A stretch of 64,000 nt of DNA. Source: Microtetraspora glauca. Lineage in GTDB: Bacteria > Actinomycetota > Actinomycetes > Streptosporangiales > Streptosporangiaceae. Of this stretch, positions 24,642-32,743 are shown piece by piece. The translations under genes were made by a program, and so were the position numbers. The DNA is taken from assembly GCA_001570385.1 (NCBI GenBank), contig BBYL01000032.1, forward strand, positions 1 to 64,000, in the 5' to 3' direction. The notes under the pieces were generated by a model. That model searched no databases and was not told the DNA's origin. It saw nothing but the letters and a program-made list of their open reading frames with translations. Position 1 is the stretch's first letter; every line of letters starts with the position of its first letter.

Positions 24642-25838
24642 ATGCGTGAAGCAGTCATCGTCTCCACCGCCCGTACCCCGATCGGCCGGGCCTATCGCGG
24701 TGCCTTCAACGACACCCAGGCCCAGGAGCTCATCGGCCACGCCGTGCGGCACGCCGTCGAACGTGCTGGCGTTGAAGGCGAGCGCATCGAGGACGTTGTC
24801 GTCGGCGCCGCCCTCCAGCAGGGCTCGACCGCGATGAACATCGGCCGCCAGGCCGCGCTGCGGGCCGGGCTGCCCACGAGCGTCGCCGGCATGTCGGTCG
24901 ACCGCCAGTGCGCGAGCGGCCTCATGGCGATCGCCACCGCGGCCAGGCAGGTCCTCCTCGACGGCCAGGACGTCGCCGTCGGTGGTGGTGTCGACTCGAT
25001 CTCGCTCGTGCAGAACGAGCACATGAACACCTACCGTGCCCAGGACCCTTGGCTCCTCGAGCACGTCCCGGCGACCTACATCTCGATGCTCGAGACCGCC
25101 GAGATCGTTGCGAAGCGCTACGGAATCTCGCGCGAGCAGCAGGACGAGTACGCCCTCGAGTCGCAGCGACGGACCGCCGCCGCGCAGGAGGCCGGTGCCT
25201 TCGACGACGAGATCGTGCCCCTGCCGTCGACGATGCTCACCAAGGACAAGGCGACCGGCCAGGTCGGCTCGCAGGAGGTTACCCTGGCCAAGGATGAAGG
25301 CAACCGCCCTGGGACTACGATCGAGGACCTCGCGAAGGTGGGCGCGGTCCTGGCCAAGGACGGCACCGAGGGCTTCTCCATCACGGCCGGAAATGCCTCG
25401 CAGCTGTCCGACGGCGCCTCCGCCGCCGTCGTCACGGAGGCCGCCGAGGCCTCCCGCCGCGGACTGATCCCGCTCGGCGCTTTCCGCGGCATGGCTGTCG
25501 CCGGCTGTGAGCCGGACGAGATGGGTATCGGCCCGGTCTTCGCCGTGCCGAAGCTGCTCGCGCAGCACGGCCTGACCGTCGACGACATCGACTTGTGGGA
25601 GCTCAACGAGGCGTTCGCCGTCCAGGCGCTCTACTGCCGCGACACGCTCGGCATCGACCCGCAGAAGTACAACGTCAACGGCGGGGCGATCTCGATCGGC
25701 CACCCCTACGGCATGAGCGGTGCGCGCATGGCCGGGCACGTCCTCATCGAGGGCAGGCGACGAGGTGCGAAGTACGGCGTCGTCACGATGTGCGTCGGCG
25801 GCGGCATGGGCGCGGCCGGCCTGTTCGAGATCTTCTGA
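24642..25838 (+). CDS. Acetyl-CoA acyltransferase (thiolase, FadA type)
   Basis: ATG 24642 follows AGGAG. The 398-residue thiolase has nucleophile Cys90 in SVDRQCASGLMAI, WELNEAFAVQAL, GGAISIGHPYGMSGARM (catalytic His) and the second cysteine in VTMCVGGGMGAAGLFE. It cleaves 3-ketoacyl-CoA with CoA, the last step of a beta-oxidation round. It closes cluster 1 after the damaged dehydrogenase genes. Confidence 0.95.
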   Translation: MREAVIVSTARTPIGRAYRGAFNDTQAQELIGHAVRHAVERAGVEGERIEDVVVGAALQQGSTAMNIGRQAALRAGLPTSVAGMSVDRQCASGLMAIATAARQVLLDGQDVAVGGGVDSISLVQNEHMNTYRAQDPWLLEHVPATYISMLETAEIVAKRYGISREQQDEYALESQRRTAAAQEAGAFDDEIVPLPSTMLTKDKATGQVGSQEVTLAKDEGNRPGTTIEDLAKVGAVLAKDGTEGFSITAGNASQLSDGASAAVVTEAAEASRRGLIPLGAFRGMAVAGCEPDEMGIGPVFAVPKLLAQHGLTVDDIDLWELNEAFAVQALYCRDTLGIDPQKYNVNGGAISIGHPYGMSGARMAGHVLIEGRRRGAKYGVVTMCVGGGMGAAGLFEIF

Positions 25839-25859
25839 CCACCACCCGCGGAGCTGACT

Positions 25860-25955
25860 GTGCGAGCCGGCGGCCCCGTAGCCCGTCGTCCGCCACGAGT
25901 AGATGGTCTGCTTGGTGACGCCGAGAGGCGACGTGACATCGTCGATGTCCACAGC
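25860..25955 (-). pseudogene. Excisionase-type HTH remnant
   Basis: The minus strand reads VDIDDVTSPLGVTKQTIYSW then RTTGYGAAGS, a MerR/excisionase-style HTH (consensus V..LGVSKxTIYxWR..GxGPPG). It has no start codon in register and no C-terminal wing. It is a fragment from an integrative element and goes with the integrase stump at 27450. Confidence 0.55.
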
Positions 25956-26170
25956 TCCTGGGCATAGCCGGATCGACCGGCTGCTGGCGTTCCCGCGACG
26001 CCGCACCGCGACTGGTCGAGAAGCTCCGCGGTCGCATGATGGTCGCTATCGAGGGCGGCACTCAGGCATTGCGCTGCGGATCCTGAACGCCTGCGCTCGC
26101 CAAGCGATGTCGATCGCGGCTACGGAGTGACGCAGCTGGCGCCTATGGACGGTAACGCGGTAAGAACGCC
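25956..26170. other. Non-coding debris between the thiolase and QatD remnants
   Basis: Short open frames on both strands, none with a recognisable domain. It lies between mobile-element fragments and is probably a recombination scar. Confidence 0.4.
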
Positions 26171-26201
26171 GATGGCCCCGGGGGGAGTCCCCGGGGCCAT
26201 C
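26171..26201 (+). terminator. GC-rich hairpin, probable terminator
   Basis: GATGGCCCCGGGG and CCCCGGGGCCATC form a perfect 13-bp stem around a five-base loop. It is just before the truncated QatD frame and would insulate it from upstream transcription. Confidence 0.65.
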
Positions 26202-26227
26202 GCCTCGCGCGACGTGAGCAGTCGGCT

Positions 26228-26833
26228 CACCCAGAGCCTGCACACGAACGAAGCCACGAGTTGGCTCTCTTCGACCAACTCGTCGCCACGACGCCATTCG
26301 TCGGCGAAGTTGGTCTCGATGGCAGTTCCCGTTTCGCTGACACGCGAAGGTCACAGGCGGCGGCATTCACCCACATCCTTCGATCATGTGCTGAAGCTGG
26401 CGGGCGCATCCTGTCCATCCACAGCCGAGGTGCCGTCCGGCCTGTATTGGACACATTGCAGGCGAATCCCGATGCCGGAATCCCCGTACTTCACTGGTTC
26501 ACGGGCACTGCTCGCCAAGCCGAGGCGGCCATAGGGCAGGGTTGCTGGTTCAGCATTGGCACGCCGATGTTGACGACCGCTCGGGGTCGCGAACTGGTGG
26601 CCACGCTCCCTCAAGACCGAGTGCTCACCGAGACAGACGGGCCGTTCGCAACCCGCGAAGAGCGAGCACTCATGCCGCGCGACGTCGGGGACACGATCGA
26701 ACGCCTGGCCAAGCTGTGGGGGATGGAGCCTTCGCAGGCAAGGGCCACGGTCGCTGCCAACCTAGGGCGACTCTTGGCTGCAGGTGAGGTGTCCCCGCTG
26801 GCGACGACCAAGCCGGATCGCCACGACGGGTAG
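26228..26833 (+). pseudogene. qatD: TatD-family nuclease, QatD-like, 5'-truncated
   Basis: The frame shows TatD homology from HPEPAHERSHELALFDQL onward: FVGEVGLDGSSRF, GRILSIHSRGAVRPVLDTL, VLHWFTGTARQAEAAI, CWFSIGTPML and DRVLTETDGPFATRE (metal Asp). This variant of TatD is the one found as QatD in the four-gene Qat anti-phage system (QatA ATPase, QatB, QatC, QatD). The N-terminal 70-80 residues with the HxH metal ligands are missing, and QatA, B and C are not nearby. A TTG at 26261 could start a 190-residue product, but it would lack the metal site. I read it as the relic of a defence locus. Confidence 0.7.
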
Positions 26834-26881
26834 CGAGGCGCGTGAACCGATGAAAGACGGTGGCTCATGCCAACGCGCGTG

Positions 26882-27343
26882 TCAGTCGTCAGAGCGAGGA
26901 CGCCCAAGGTCCGGCGCCAGGCGCCGCTGCCTCGTGCGCTCCCAGGGCTTCCGCGTCTCGACGCCCTGCGCGAGCAGGACGACCCGGACCGTGTTCGCAG
27001 TGGTGCCGAACTTGGTTCCGATCTGAGCCAGCGACCACCCCTCGTCGTAGAGCCTCGCTGCGGTCTTGACATGCTTCGCTGGGAGCCCGTCGCGGCGGAG
27101 GGGGACATCTTGCCGATGCAGGTGTGCGACGACGGTCCTGCGGTGGATTCCGAACGACTCACTCAGCTCGGTGGTGCTCGCGCCGGCCCGGTAGGAGGCC
27201 ACCAGAGCCTTGACCTGGGCGGGGGTGAGAAATGTTTGAACTTTCCCAATTGCACCCACGATCGGCCCCCGGGAGTCCCGAACTGGGGGTTCGGAGGCCC
27301 TCACCTGGGTGCGGTAGTCCCCTCGTGACCAGCGGAAATGCAC
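26882..27343 (-). CDS. Double helix-turn-helix protein, recombinase-associated type (copy 2)
   Basis: Aligned with copy 1 (3020-3463), the GTG at 27343 is the shared start, giving 153 residues; a longer in-frame start near 27436 exists but has no counterpart in copy 1. The two HTH units are FLTPAQVKALVASYRAGAST and AARLYDEGWSLAQIGTKFGT. Nucleotide similarity to copy 1 is high across the gene and 13 bp beyond the start codon (ACGAAACAGTGCA), then stops. Both copies point the same way and bracket cluster 1. The integrase stump lies 107 bp upstream. Confidence 0.68.
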   Translation of the reverse strand: MHFRWSRGDYRTQVRASEPPVRDSRGPIVGAIGKVQTFLTPAQVKALVASYRAGASTTELSESFGIHRRTVVAHLHRQDVPLRRDGLPAKHVKTAARLYDEGWSLAQIGTKFGTTANTVRVVLLAQGVETRKPWERTRQRRLAPDLGRPRSDD

Positions 27344-27449
27344 TGTTTCGTGGGCTTGGCAGGTGTTCTCAAAGTCTCTACGGAGGTCCACCAGCCAAAA
27401 CGCCGCTTCCTCGATCAAGAGGAGCGGCGTTCGGGCCATTAGCGGGCCA

Positions 27450-27635
27450 TTAACTCCTGGAGACCGGCGCATCGGCCGACCTCTCTTCGTCGTTCTTCCG
27501 CTCGGCTTCGACGCGGGCGCTCAGCGCGTCGGCGATCTTCTGGTCAGCGTCGCGGGTGGCGTGCTGGTAGATCAGCGCCGCCCGGTCGCTGTCGTGGCCC
27601 ATCCGAGCCTCGAGATCAGGCAGGCGCCTGACTGT
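27450..27635 (-). pseudogene. Tyrosine integrase, C-terminal remnant
   Basis: The minus-strand frame reads DLEARMGHDSDRAALIYQHA, then an acidic/basic tail to the TGA at 27450. This is the last conserved box of phage/ICE tyrosine recombinases, with the catalytic His and the tyrosine nucleophile in IYQHAT. The rest of the catalytic domain and the arm-binding domain are missing. With the excisionase fragment at 25860 it marks the right side of a degraded integrative element. No tRNA gene is visible next to it. Confidence 0.75.
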
Positions 27636-27738
27636 GCGGCCAGCGTTGCAGGCAGACCCCAGCGGATCTAACCTCCCCGGAGGTCGTTCGACTAACTTGT
27701 CCAGCGCTACCAGGAGCGACGAGCAGGGGGAAGGGACA

Positions 27739-28311
27739 TTGGTCGAGCTGAATCGCGCCGACTTCGATTGGCTAGAGGAGGACATCGTTCTCGGGCATGC
27801 GTGGAGCCTGACCTTTGTCCGAGGCGTCGACGAGGCTGAGGCGTTGCGCCGGCTGGGTGCGCAGCAGGCTGATGTCCGTCTCTTCACAAACGAGGATTGC
27901 CCGCTGCCCGAGGCGGTCCGGGCCTGGCGGTCAGGCGATTGGACCATAATCATCGAGGTGGCCGACTGCAGTCTGGTCGACCCGAAGGTCATCGATGCTC
28001 TATCCGCGCAGACCGAGACAATTATGATTTTCGAGAACGTCAACGGGTGGAGCGGGTTCGAGCACGTGATCGACGGGCAGTTGATGACCTCGTTCGACCC
28101 TGTCGCCGCGTACCTACGAGAAGGGGACGAACCGGATCGATTTGTCGAGGAGATGCGTGCGGCCGGGTTCGATCCGGACACTGCTCCCGATGGAGATTTC
28201 GATTTCCCGGACGACGAGGGGTCATTATTCGTGCTGACCGCCCTGCTGACTGGTGTCGTCCTCACCCCCGAGATTTTCCATGGACCACTACCGGGCGCCC
28301 TCGTGAAATGA
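27739..28311 (+). CDS. DUF6461 family protein
   Basis: TTG 27739 is preceded by GGGGGAAGGG. The 190-residue acidic protein has the DUF6461 signatures FDWLEEDIVLGHAWSLTFVR, GVDEAEALRRLGA, a central MIFENVNGWSG and C-terminal LLTGVVLTPEI. The family is found in actinomycetes, often in multiple copies near polymorphic toxins and mobile elements, and may be immunity-like; function is unproven. No partner toxin is recognisable beside it. Confidence 0.65.
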   Translation: MVELNRADFDWLEEDIVLGHAWSLTFVRGVDEAEALRRLGAQQADVRLFTNEDCPLPEAVRAWRSGDWTIIIEVADCSLVDPKVIDALSAQTETIMIFENVNGWSGFEHVIDGQLMTSFDPVAAYLREGDEPDRFVEEMRAAGFDPDTAPDGDFDFPDDEGSLFVLTALLTGVVLTPEIFHGPLPGALVK

Positions 28312-28373
28312 ACGTGGCTTCTGGACAGCAACCGGGCCGCACAACTCCTCACAGGCCGAGACCTTGCCGATCT

Positions 28374-28406
28374 GAGCAATCGTCAAGACTTGTGGATCGA
28401 TTGAGT
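28374..28406 (+). repeat. IS256-family left terminal inverted repeat
   Basis: Pairs with 30252-30284 (28 of 33 matches). The outermost bases are GAGCAAT; the exact end could be a few bases further out. Confidence 0.72.
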
Positions 28407-28413
28407 GCGGTCG

Positions 28414-28836
28414 TCAAGGTTGGGCTGATACGTCGGAGGCGACCAGCTCGATTTCGAAGCCGTCTTTGTCCTCCAGGTAGGCGGCGTAGTGCTGCTCGCC
28501 CCCGGCGTAGGGGTGACGATCGGGGAACATCAAGGTCCACCCGTGTGCGGGTGCCTGCTCGACCAGAGCATCGAGCTGGGCACGGCTTTCCACGTGAAAG
28601 GCCAGGTGGTTCAGCCCCGGTCGGCAGCGGTCGTGCCGATCGGCGCTGAGCGCGGGTGACTGCTCCAGGACCAGATAGGTGGCCCCCAGACGCCAACTCC
28701 GGCCATCGCTCCAGTCCTGGAACTCGACGTAGCCGAGCACCTGCAACAGCCATTGCCAGCTGGCAATGGCCCGCTGCAGGTCGGGGACCCAGATCTCGAC
28801 GTGGTGCAGCATTCCGGTGGTGGCCTCGCCGCTCAT
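28414..28836 (-). CDS. VOC (glyoxalase/dioxygenase-fold) protein, probable IS passenger
   Basis: ATG 28836 overlaps the transposase stop (ATGA). The 140-residue single-module VOC protein reads MLHHVEIWVPDLQRAI at its start (metal His), LNHLAFHVESRAQLDALV (second ligand His), and DKDGFEIELVASD at its end (Glu ligand). The fold supports metal-dependent lyases, isomerases and antibiotic-binding proteins. Its coupling to the transposase and its position inside the inverted repeats mean it moves with the element. A resistance or detoxification role is possible; there is no direct evidence for a substrate. Confidence 0.82.
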   Translation of the reverse strand: MSGEATTGMLHHVEIWVPDLQRAIASWQWLLQVLGYVEFQDWSDGRSWRLGATYLVLEQSPALSADRHDRCRPGLNHLAFHVESRAQLDALVEQAPAHGWTLMFPDRHPYAGGEQHYAAYLEDKDGFEIELVASDVSAQP

Positions 28837-30107
28837 GCCGCGACCCCTTCCGGGCGTTCGACGATCTTGCCGTTGATGAAGGTCGCGCCAGCGCGGACCA
28901 GCGCGACCAGATGAGGGGCGTTGACCGCACGCCAGCGGCCCTGAGCAGACTCGATCAGCTTGAACGCCATGGCCAGCCCGGCGGCGCGTGACCCAGGCCC
29001 CTTGGTGACCTTGGTTCGATGTCTTACCGTGGCAAAGGTCGACTCGATGGGGTTGGTCGTGCGCAGATGCACCCAGTGCTCGGCCGGATAGTCATAAAAA
29101 CGCAGGAGCTCGTCGACGTCATCAGTGATCTTCGCGACGGCCTTGCCGTACTTGGCGCCGTAGGCGGTCTGGAACGCTTTCACCGCACGCAATGCGTGGT
29201 CCTTGTCCTCGGCGTTCCAGATCTCGGCAAGGGCCTTCTTGGCGCCCGGCTGGGCGGATTTCGGGAGCGCCCCGAGCACGTTGGCGATTTTGTGAAACCA
29301 GCAGCGCTGAGCCTTGGCCTGCGGGAACACCTCACCCAGCGCACCCCAAAACCCCAGCGCGCCGTCACCCACGGCCAGCACCGGAGCGCGCATCCCGCGC
29401 CGCGCGCAGTCCCGCAGCAGATCCGCCCACGACTCGGTCGACTCACGGTAGCCGTCAGCCAGCGCGATCAACTCCTTCCGCCCGTCGGCCCGCACCCCGA
29501 TCATCACCAGCAAGCACAGCTTGTGCTCCTCCAGCCGAATGTTGACGTGCACACCGTCGGCCCACAGGTAGACGTAGTCCACCCCGGACAGATCCCGGGC
29601 GGCGAACGCCCGCTGCTCGGCCTTCCATTGCTCGGTCAACTTCGTGATCACCGGTGCGGACAGCCCGGCGGGCGAGCCGAGGAACTGCCCCAGCGCGGCC
29701 GCAAAGTCGCCCGAGGACAGACCGTGCAGGTACAGCAGGGGCAGCACCTTGGTGACCTTCGGGGTCTTACGCGCCCAGGCGGGCAGGATCGCCGAGGCAA
29801 ACCGCCGGCGTTCGCCGGTCACCTCATCGACGCGCTTGTCGTTGACCCGCGGCGCGCGGACCTCGATCGCACCAGCGGCGGTGAGGATCTCGCGCGGCTG
29901 GTGATAGCCATTGCGCACCACCAGACGGCGGCCGTCCTCGTCGCGCTGGTCGGCGAATGCGGCGATGTAGGCGTCGACCTCGGCCTGCAGGGCGGCAGCG
30001 AGCATCCTGCGAGCGCCGTCTCGGACGATCTGGTCGATCAGCGCCGCAGAGCTGGACGCCGGGTTGCCGTCGTCTGCGGGCAAATCTGGTACTACGGTGA
30101 GCGGCAC
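28833..30107 (-). CDS. IS256 family transposase
   Basis: I start at GTG 30107, with AAAGG upstream; an earlier in-frame start near 30200 is less likely. The 424-residue protein has the mutator-type DDE core: first Asp in YLWADGVHVNIRLEEHKLC, second in LAVGDGALGFWGAL, Glu in LRTTNPIESTFATVRHRT. The QRCWFHKIANVLGALPKS motif between them is typical. Length and motifs are complete, so it may be active. It is followed by a coupled VOC gene, unusual for IS256 elements. Confidence 0.93.
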   Translation of the reverse strand: MPLTVVPDLPADDGNPASSSAALIDQIVRDGARRMLAAALQAEVDAYIAAFADQRDEDGRRLVVRNGYHQPREILTAAGAIEVRAPRVNDKRVDEVTGERRRFASAILPAWARKTPKVTKVLPLLYLHGLSSGDFAAALGQFLGSPAGLSAPVITKLTEQWKAEQRAFAARDLSGVDYVYLWADGVHVNIRLEEHKLCLLVMIGVRADGRKELIALADGYRESTESWADLLRDCARRGMRAPVLAVGDGALGFWGALGEVFPQAKAQRCWFHKIANVLGALPKSAQPGAKKALAEIWNAEDKDHALRAVKAFQTAYGAKYGKAVAKITDDVDELLRFYDYPAEHWVHLRTTNPIESTFATVRHRTKVTKGPGSRAAGLAMAFKLIESAQGRWRAVNAPHLVALVRAGATFINGKIVERPEGVAA

Positions 30108-30251
30108 GGGTGTGCCTTTCCGACCGACGTTGGCGCGTCGGCCTATCTCGAAACCTTCATCGGATGATCCGGGAAGGTACACCCCTTCCCGACGATCCAC
30201 AGGTTTCGATCATTGCTCGTCGCGGCGATCAGCTCACCCGAGGCAGGTTGA

Positions 30252-30284
30252 ACTCAACTGATCCACAGGTCTTGACAATTACTC
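30252..30284 (-). repeat. IS256-family right terminal inverted repeat
   Basis: Reverse complement begins GAGTAATTGTCAAGACCTG. A diverged second copy (20 of 25 matches) sits inward at 30194-30218, which may be a subterminal transposase-binding site. Confidence 0.72.
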
Positions 30285-31150
30285 CTCTGGATCTGCGCCT
30301 GGGTCAGGGCGACGTTGTAGACCCGGACCTCGTCGATCAGGCCCTTGAAATAGGTGCCTGCGATGGTGTCGGCGCCGATGCGGAGCGGCGACGTGCTCGT
30401 GTCGATGGCGCCTGAGACGTTGGTGCTTGCGACTTGTGAACCGTTCACATAGGTCTTGATCGTCGCACCGTCATAGACGCTGGCGATGTGGCTCCACGAC
30501 CCGGTCGCCAGGGAACTGGTTCCGGTGGCGTAGAAGCCGGAGCCGCTCTGCTTCACCTCTGAGCTGGGAAGGTAGCTGTACGTGGGCGAGAACCAGCACA
30601 CGAGGGGGTCAGCAGTACAAATCTCTAGCGCCGGGAACAGCCCATATACGGATTCCGAAGCCGCTTCCTTCACCAGAGCAGGACGCTCAGCCCCCAAGGC
30701 GGCGGGCTGTACCCATGCCTCCAGTGTCAAACGGTTGGTCATCCGCAGGGAGGTCGAGTCCGGGACTGTGACCTTGCTGGACGTGCCGTTGAAGGACAGC
30801 GCTTGACCGTACTTGCCGGTTGCCCAGCTCGTGCCGCTCGCGGTGCCGGTGTTCCCCGTGCCGGAAAGGTCGGCCACCGTCGTGCCGGTGCCCTCGTTCA
30901 TGCCGTACGCGGCGACCAGACCTGGGATGGCCGTGGGCGACGGGCTCGGTGAGGCGGTGGGAGTCGGGGATGGAGACGGGCTGGCTCTGTGGTGGGGACT
31001 GGAATCGGCGTGGTCGGGTCCGAGATCGACACCAGGTAGTCGATCTTCTTCCCGTCGATCGAGGTGGACTTGTAGTTCACCTTCACGTCACTGGATCGTG
31101 AGATCGCGTCATTGCCGACGATCGAGTCGATGGATTCGCCCGTGACGGTG
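30285..31150 (-). pseudogene. LamG-domain surface protein, fragment
   Basis: Minus-strand reading gives GLVAAYGMNEGTGTTVADLS, SLRMTNRLTLEAWVQP, GSWSHIASVYDGATIKTYVN and LIDEVRVYNVALTQAQIQ, a full concanavalin-like LamG jelly roll. It is preceded by a Pro-Ser-Thr linker (SPSPTPTASPSPSPT) and, after a one-base frame change near 31000, an Ig/PKD-like stretch (VNYKSTSIDGKKIDYLVSIS). The 3' end is cut by the IS256 element at 30284 and the 5' end runs into an unrelated gene. It once belonged to a secreted, carbohydrate-binding protein. Confidence 0.72.
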
Positions 31151-31159
31151 GGGCCGGAA

Positions 31160-31630
31160 TCAGCCCCAGCCGAGATTCCCCAACGTCGGCGATGTGGCGG
31201 CATCCCAGGTGATCTCACCTTTCAGCAGCCGGGAGATGGCGTCGCCGCACGCCGCCACCGCTTCGGTGTGAACAAGGCTTTCCTCTGTGGAGTACTCGCC
31301 CTCTTCGGCCAACCCGCAGAAGACGAGCAGGCTCACAGGGGCGTAACGGCCGAAGGACAGCGCATGGAGCCTCGCCCGATCCAGCAGTTCCAGGAGCTCA
31401 CCCGCGCGAACCGTGTCGTCCCCGACGTACTCGTCGAGCCTGAGCCCGATCCATCCGTGGAAGGCCTCATCGGTCGCCTGGAGATGCCAGTATTCGCGGG
31501 CCTTGGCCAACCAGTCGGGCATCTCGGGAAGAGCGTCGACTTCCAGGCAGAGCAGGCGGAGATACAACCTGACGTAGGCGTCGACCGTCCAGAACCCCCG
31601 GTCCTTGTACTCGATGAAAGACCTTCCCAT
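31160..31630 (-). CDS. Hypothetical protein, 156 residues
   Basis: ATG 31630 opens MGRSFIEYKDRGFWTVDAYV. The protein is rich in Trp, Tyr and acidic residues (YWHLQATDEAFHGWIGLRLD) and mostly helical in appearance, with no signal peptide or membrane segment. It resembles small cytoplasmic immunity-like proteins that accompany polymorphic toxins in actinomycetes, but I cannot name a family. Neighbours are a LamG fragment and an HNH nuclease, which is compatible with a toxin-immunity neighbourhood. Confidence 0.55.
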   Translation of the reverse strand: MGRSFIEYKDRGFWTVDAYVRLYLRLLCLEVDALPEMPDWLAKAREYWHLQATDEAFHGWIGLRLDEYVGDDTVRAGELLELLDRARLHALSFGRYAPVSLLVFCGLAEEGEYSTEESLVHTEAVAACGDAISRLLKGEITWDAATSPTLGNLGWG

Positions 31631-31650
31631 GGAGGGACCCTAGCTCGGAC

Positions 31651-32586
31651 GGACTTCGGAAGCGCCGCCAACTCAACAGGGCATGGCTGGCTCGGATAGA
31701 TGACCAGAGAGCGACAGTTCCAGGCTTCACAGCCGCGCTGTCGATACTGACGACCTACACCTCCGACGGCGCTCGCGCTCCGTATGAAGACGCGGTCGGC
31801 GAGGACGGGCTGCTGCGCTACAAGTTCCAGGGCAACCCCGGGCACTACACGAACGTCGGCCTGCGGCGCGCCCACGAACTCGGTGTGCCCCTGATGTGGT
31901 TCTTCGGCGTTCAGCGGGGCCTGTATCTGCCGTTCTTCCCAGTCTGGATCGTCGCCGTCGACGAGAGGCTGTCCCAGGTCGCGGTCGCGCTGGATGAGGC
32001 CCAGCGGCACCTGTCCGTGGACGGTCCGGTGAGCTTGATCGAGCGCCGTTATTCCGAACGGATCACCCGGCAGCGGCTCCACCAGCCGGTCTTCCGGCAG
32101 CGGGTGATCCAGGCGTACGAGACCAGCTGTGCCATGTGCCGCCTACGCCACCGTTCCCTGCTGGATGCCGCGCACATCATCCCCGACCGCGATGTCCGTG
32201 GTGTCCCCGCGATCTCCAACGGCCTGGCTCTGTGCAAGATCCACCATGCCGCCTACGACCAGAACATCCTCGGCATCCGCTCCGACTACACCATCGAGGT
32301 ACGCGCCGACATCCTGCGGGAGATCGACGGGCCGATGCTCAAACACGGGCTGCAGGAGATGAACAACATCCCCCTCGTCCTTCCGCGACGCCGGATGGAT
32401 AGGCCAGCTCCAGAGCTGGTCGAAGAGCGTTACGAGCGATTCCGTGGCGCGGTTTGGGCGGCTGCGTGCTTTACCGTTCACATCGAGGCTGGACTAACCG
32501 GCCCATCTGGTAGGTCTTGCCAAGCAGATGCATGGGGACGGTGTGCCCACTGTGGTCGTGGCGAGTTGATCGCTTTCATCATTTGA
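31651..32586 (+). pseudogene. HNH endonuclease, 5' end lacking a visible start
   Basis: Family-like sequence begins at RQLNRAWLARIDDQRATVPG and runs through LTTYTSDGARAPYEDAVGED and KFQGNPGHYTNVGLRRAHEL to the nuclease core CAMCRLRHRSLLDAAHIIPD and SNGLALCKIHHAAYDQNILG (HNH metal-finger with CxxC and His). No ATG, GTG or TTG lies in frame before GTG 31885, which would remove about 75 conserved-looking residues; hence the pseudogene call. After RYERFRGA the tail looks non-native. Such nucleases occur in restriction-like islands. Confidence 0.65.
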
Positions 32587-32743
32587 TGATCGCTTCGACG
32601 ATGCCCCGCGCCCCACGTTGATCACGATGGTTGCTCGCCTGTCGTGATCGTGTTCGCTTCCTGATCAATACGTACAGTGGTTCTCTCTCGGTTGTGATCA
32701 TCTGGGCAGGCGGCAGTGATCTGGATCCGTTTACCCTGTCACC

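Larger units (their letters stand above)
28374..30284. mobile_element. IS256-family insertion sequence carrying a VOC gene
   Basis: Terminal inverted repeats of 33 bp (28374-28406 and 30252-30284) match at 28 of 33 positions and begin GAGCAATCGTCAAGAC and GAGTAATTGTCAAGAC. The 1911-bp element holds a transposase gene and, overlapping its stop, a VOC-family gene that ends next to the left repeat. A third, partial copy of the repeat lies inside the right end at 30194-30218. I see no target-site duplication. On the right it cuts a LamG-domain gene. Confidence 0.75.

Noticed and set aside
24630..26006. Long minus-strand frame opposite the thiolase
   Set aside because: Only its first 30 residues (the excisionase-like HTH) look real; the rest is the antisense of the thiolase gene.
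28371..30292. Target-site duplication around the IS256-family element
   Set aside because: GATCT occurs on both sides but at different distances from the inverted repeats, so it is not a convincing duplication.
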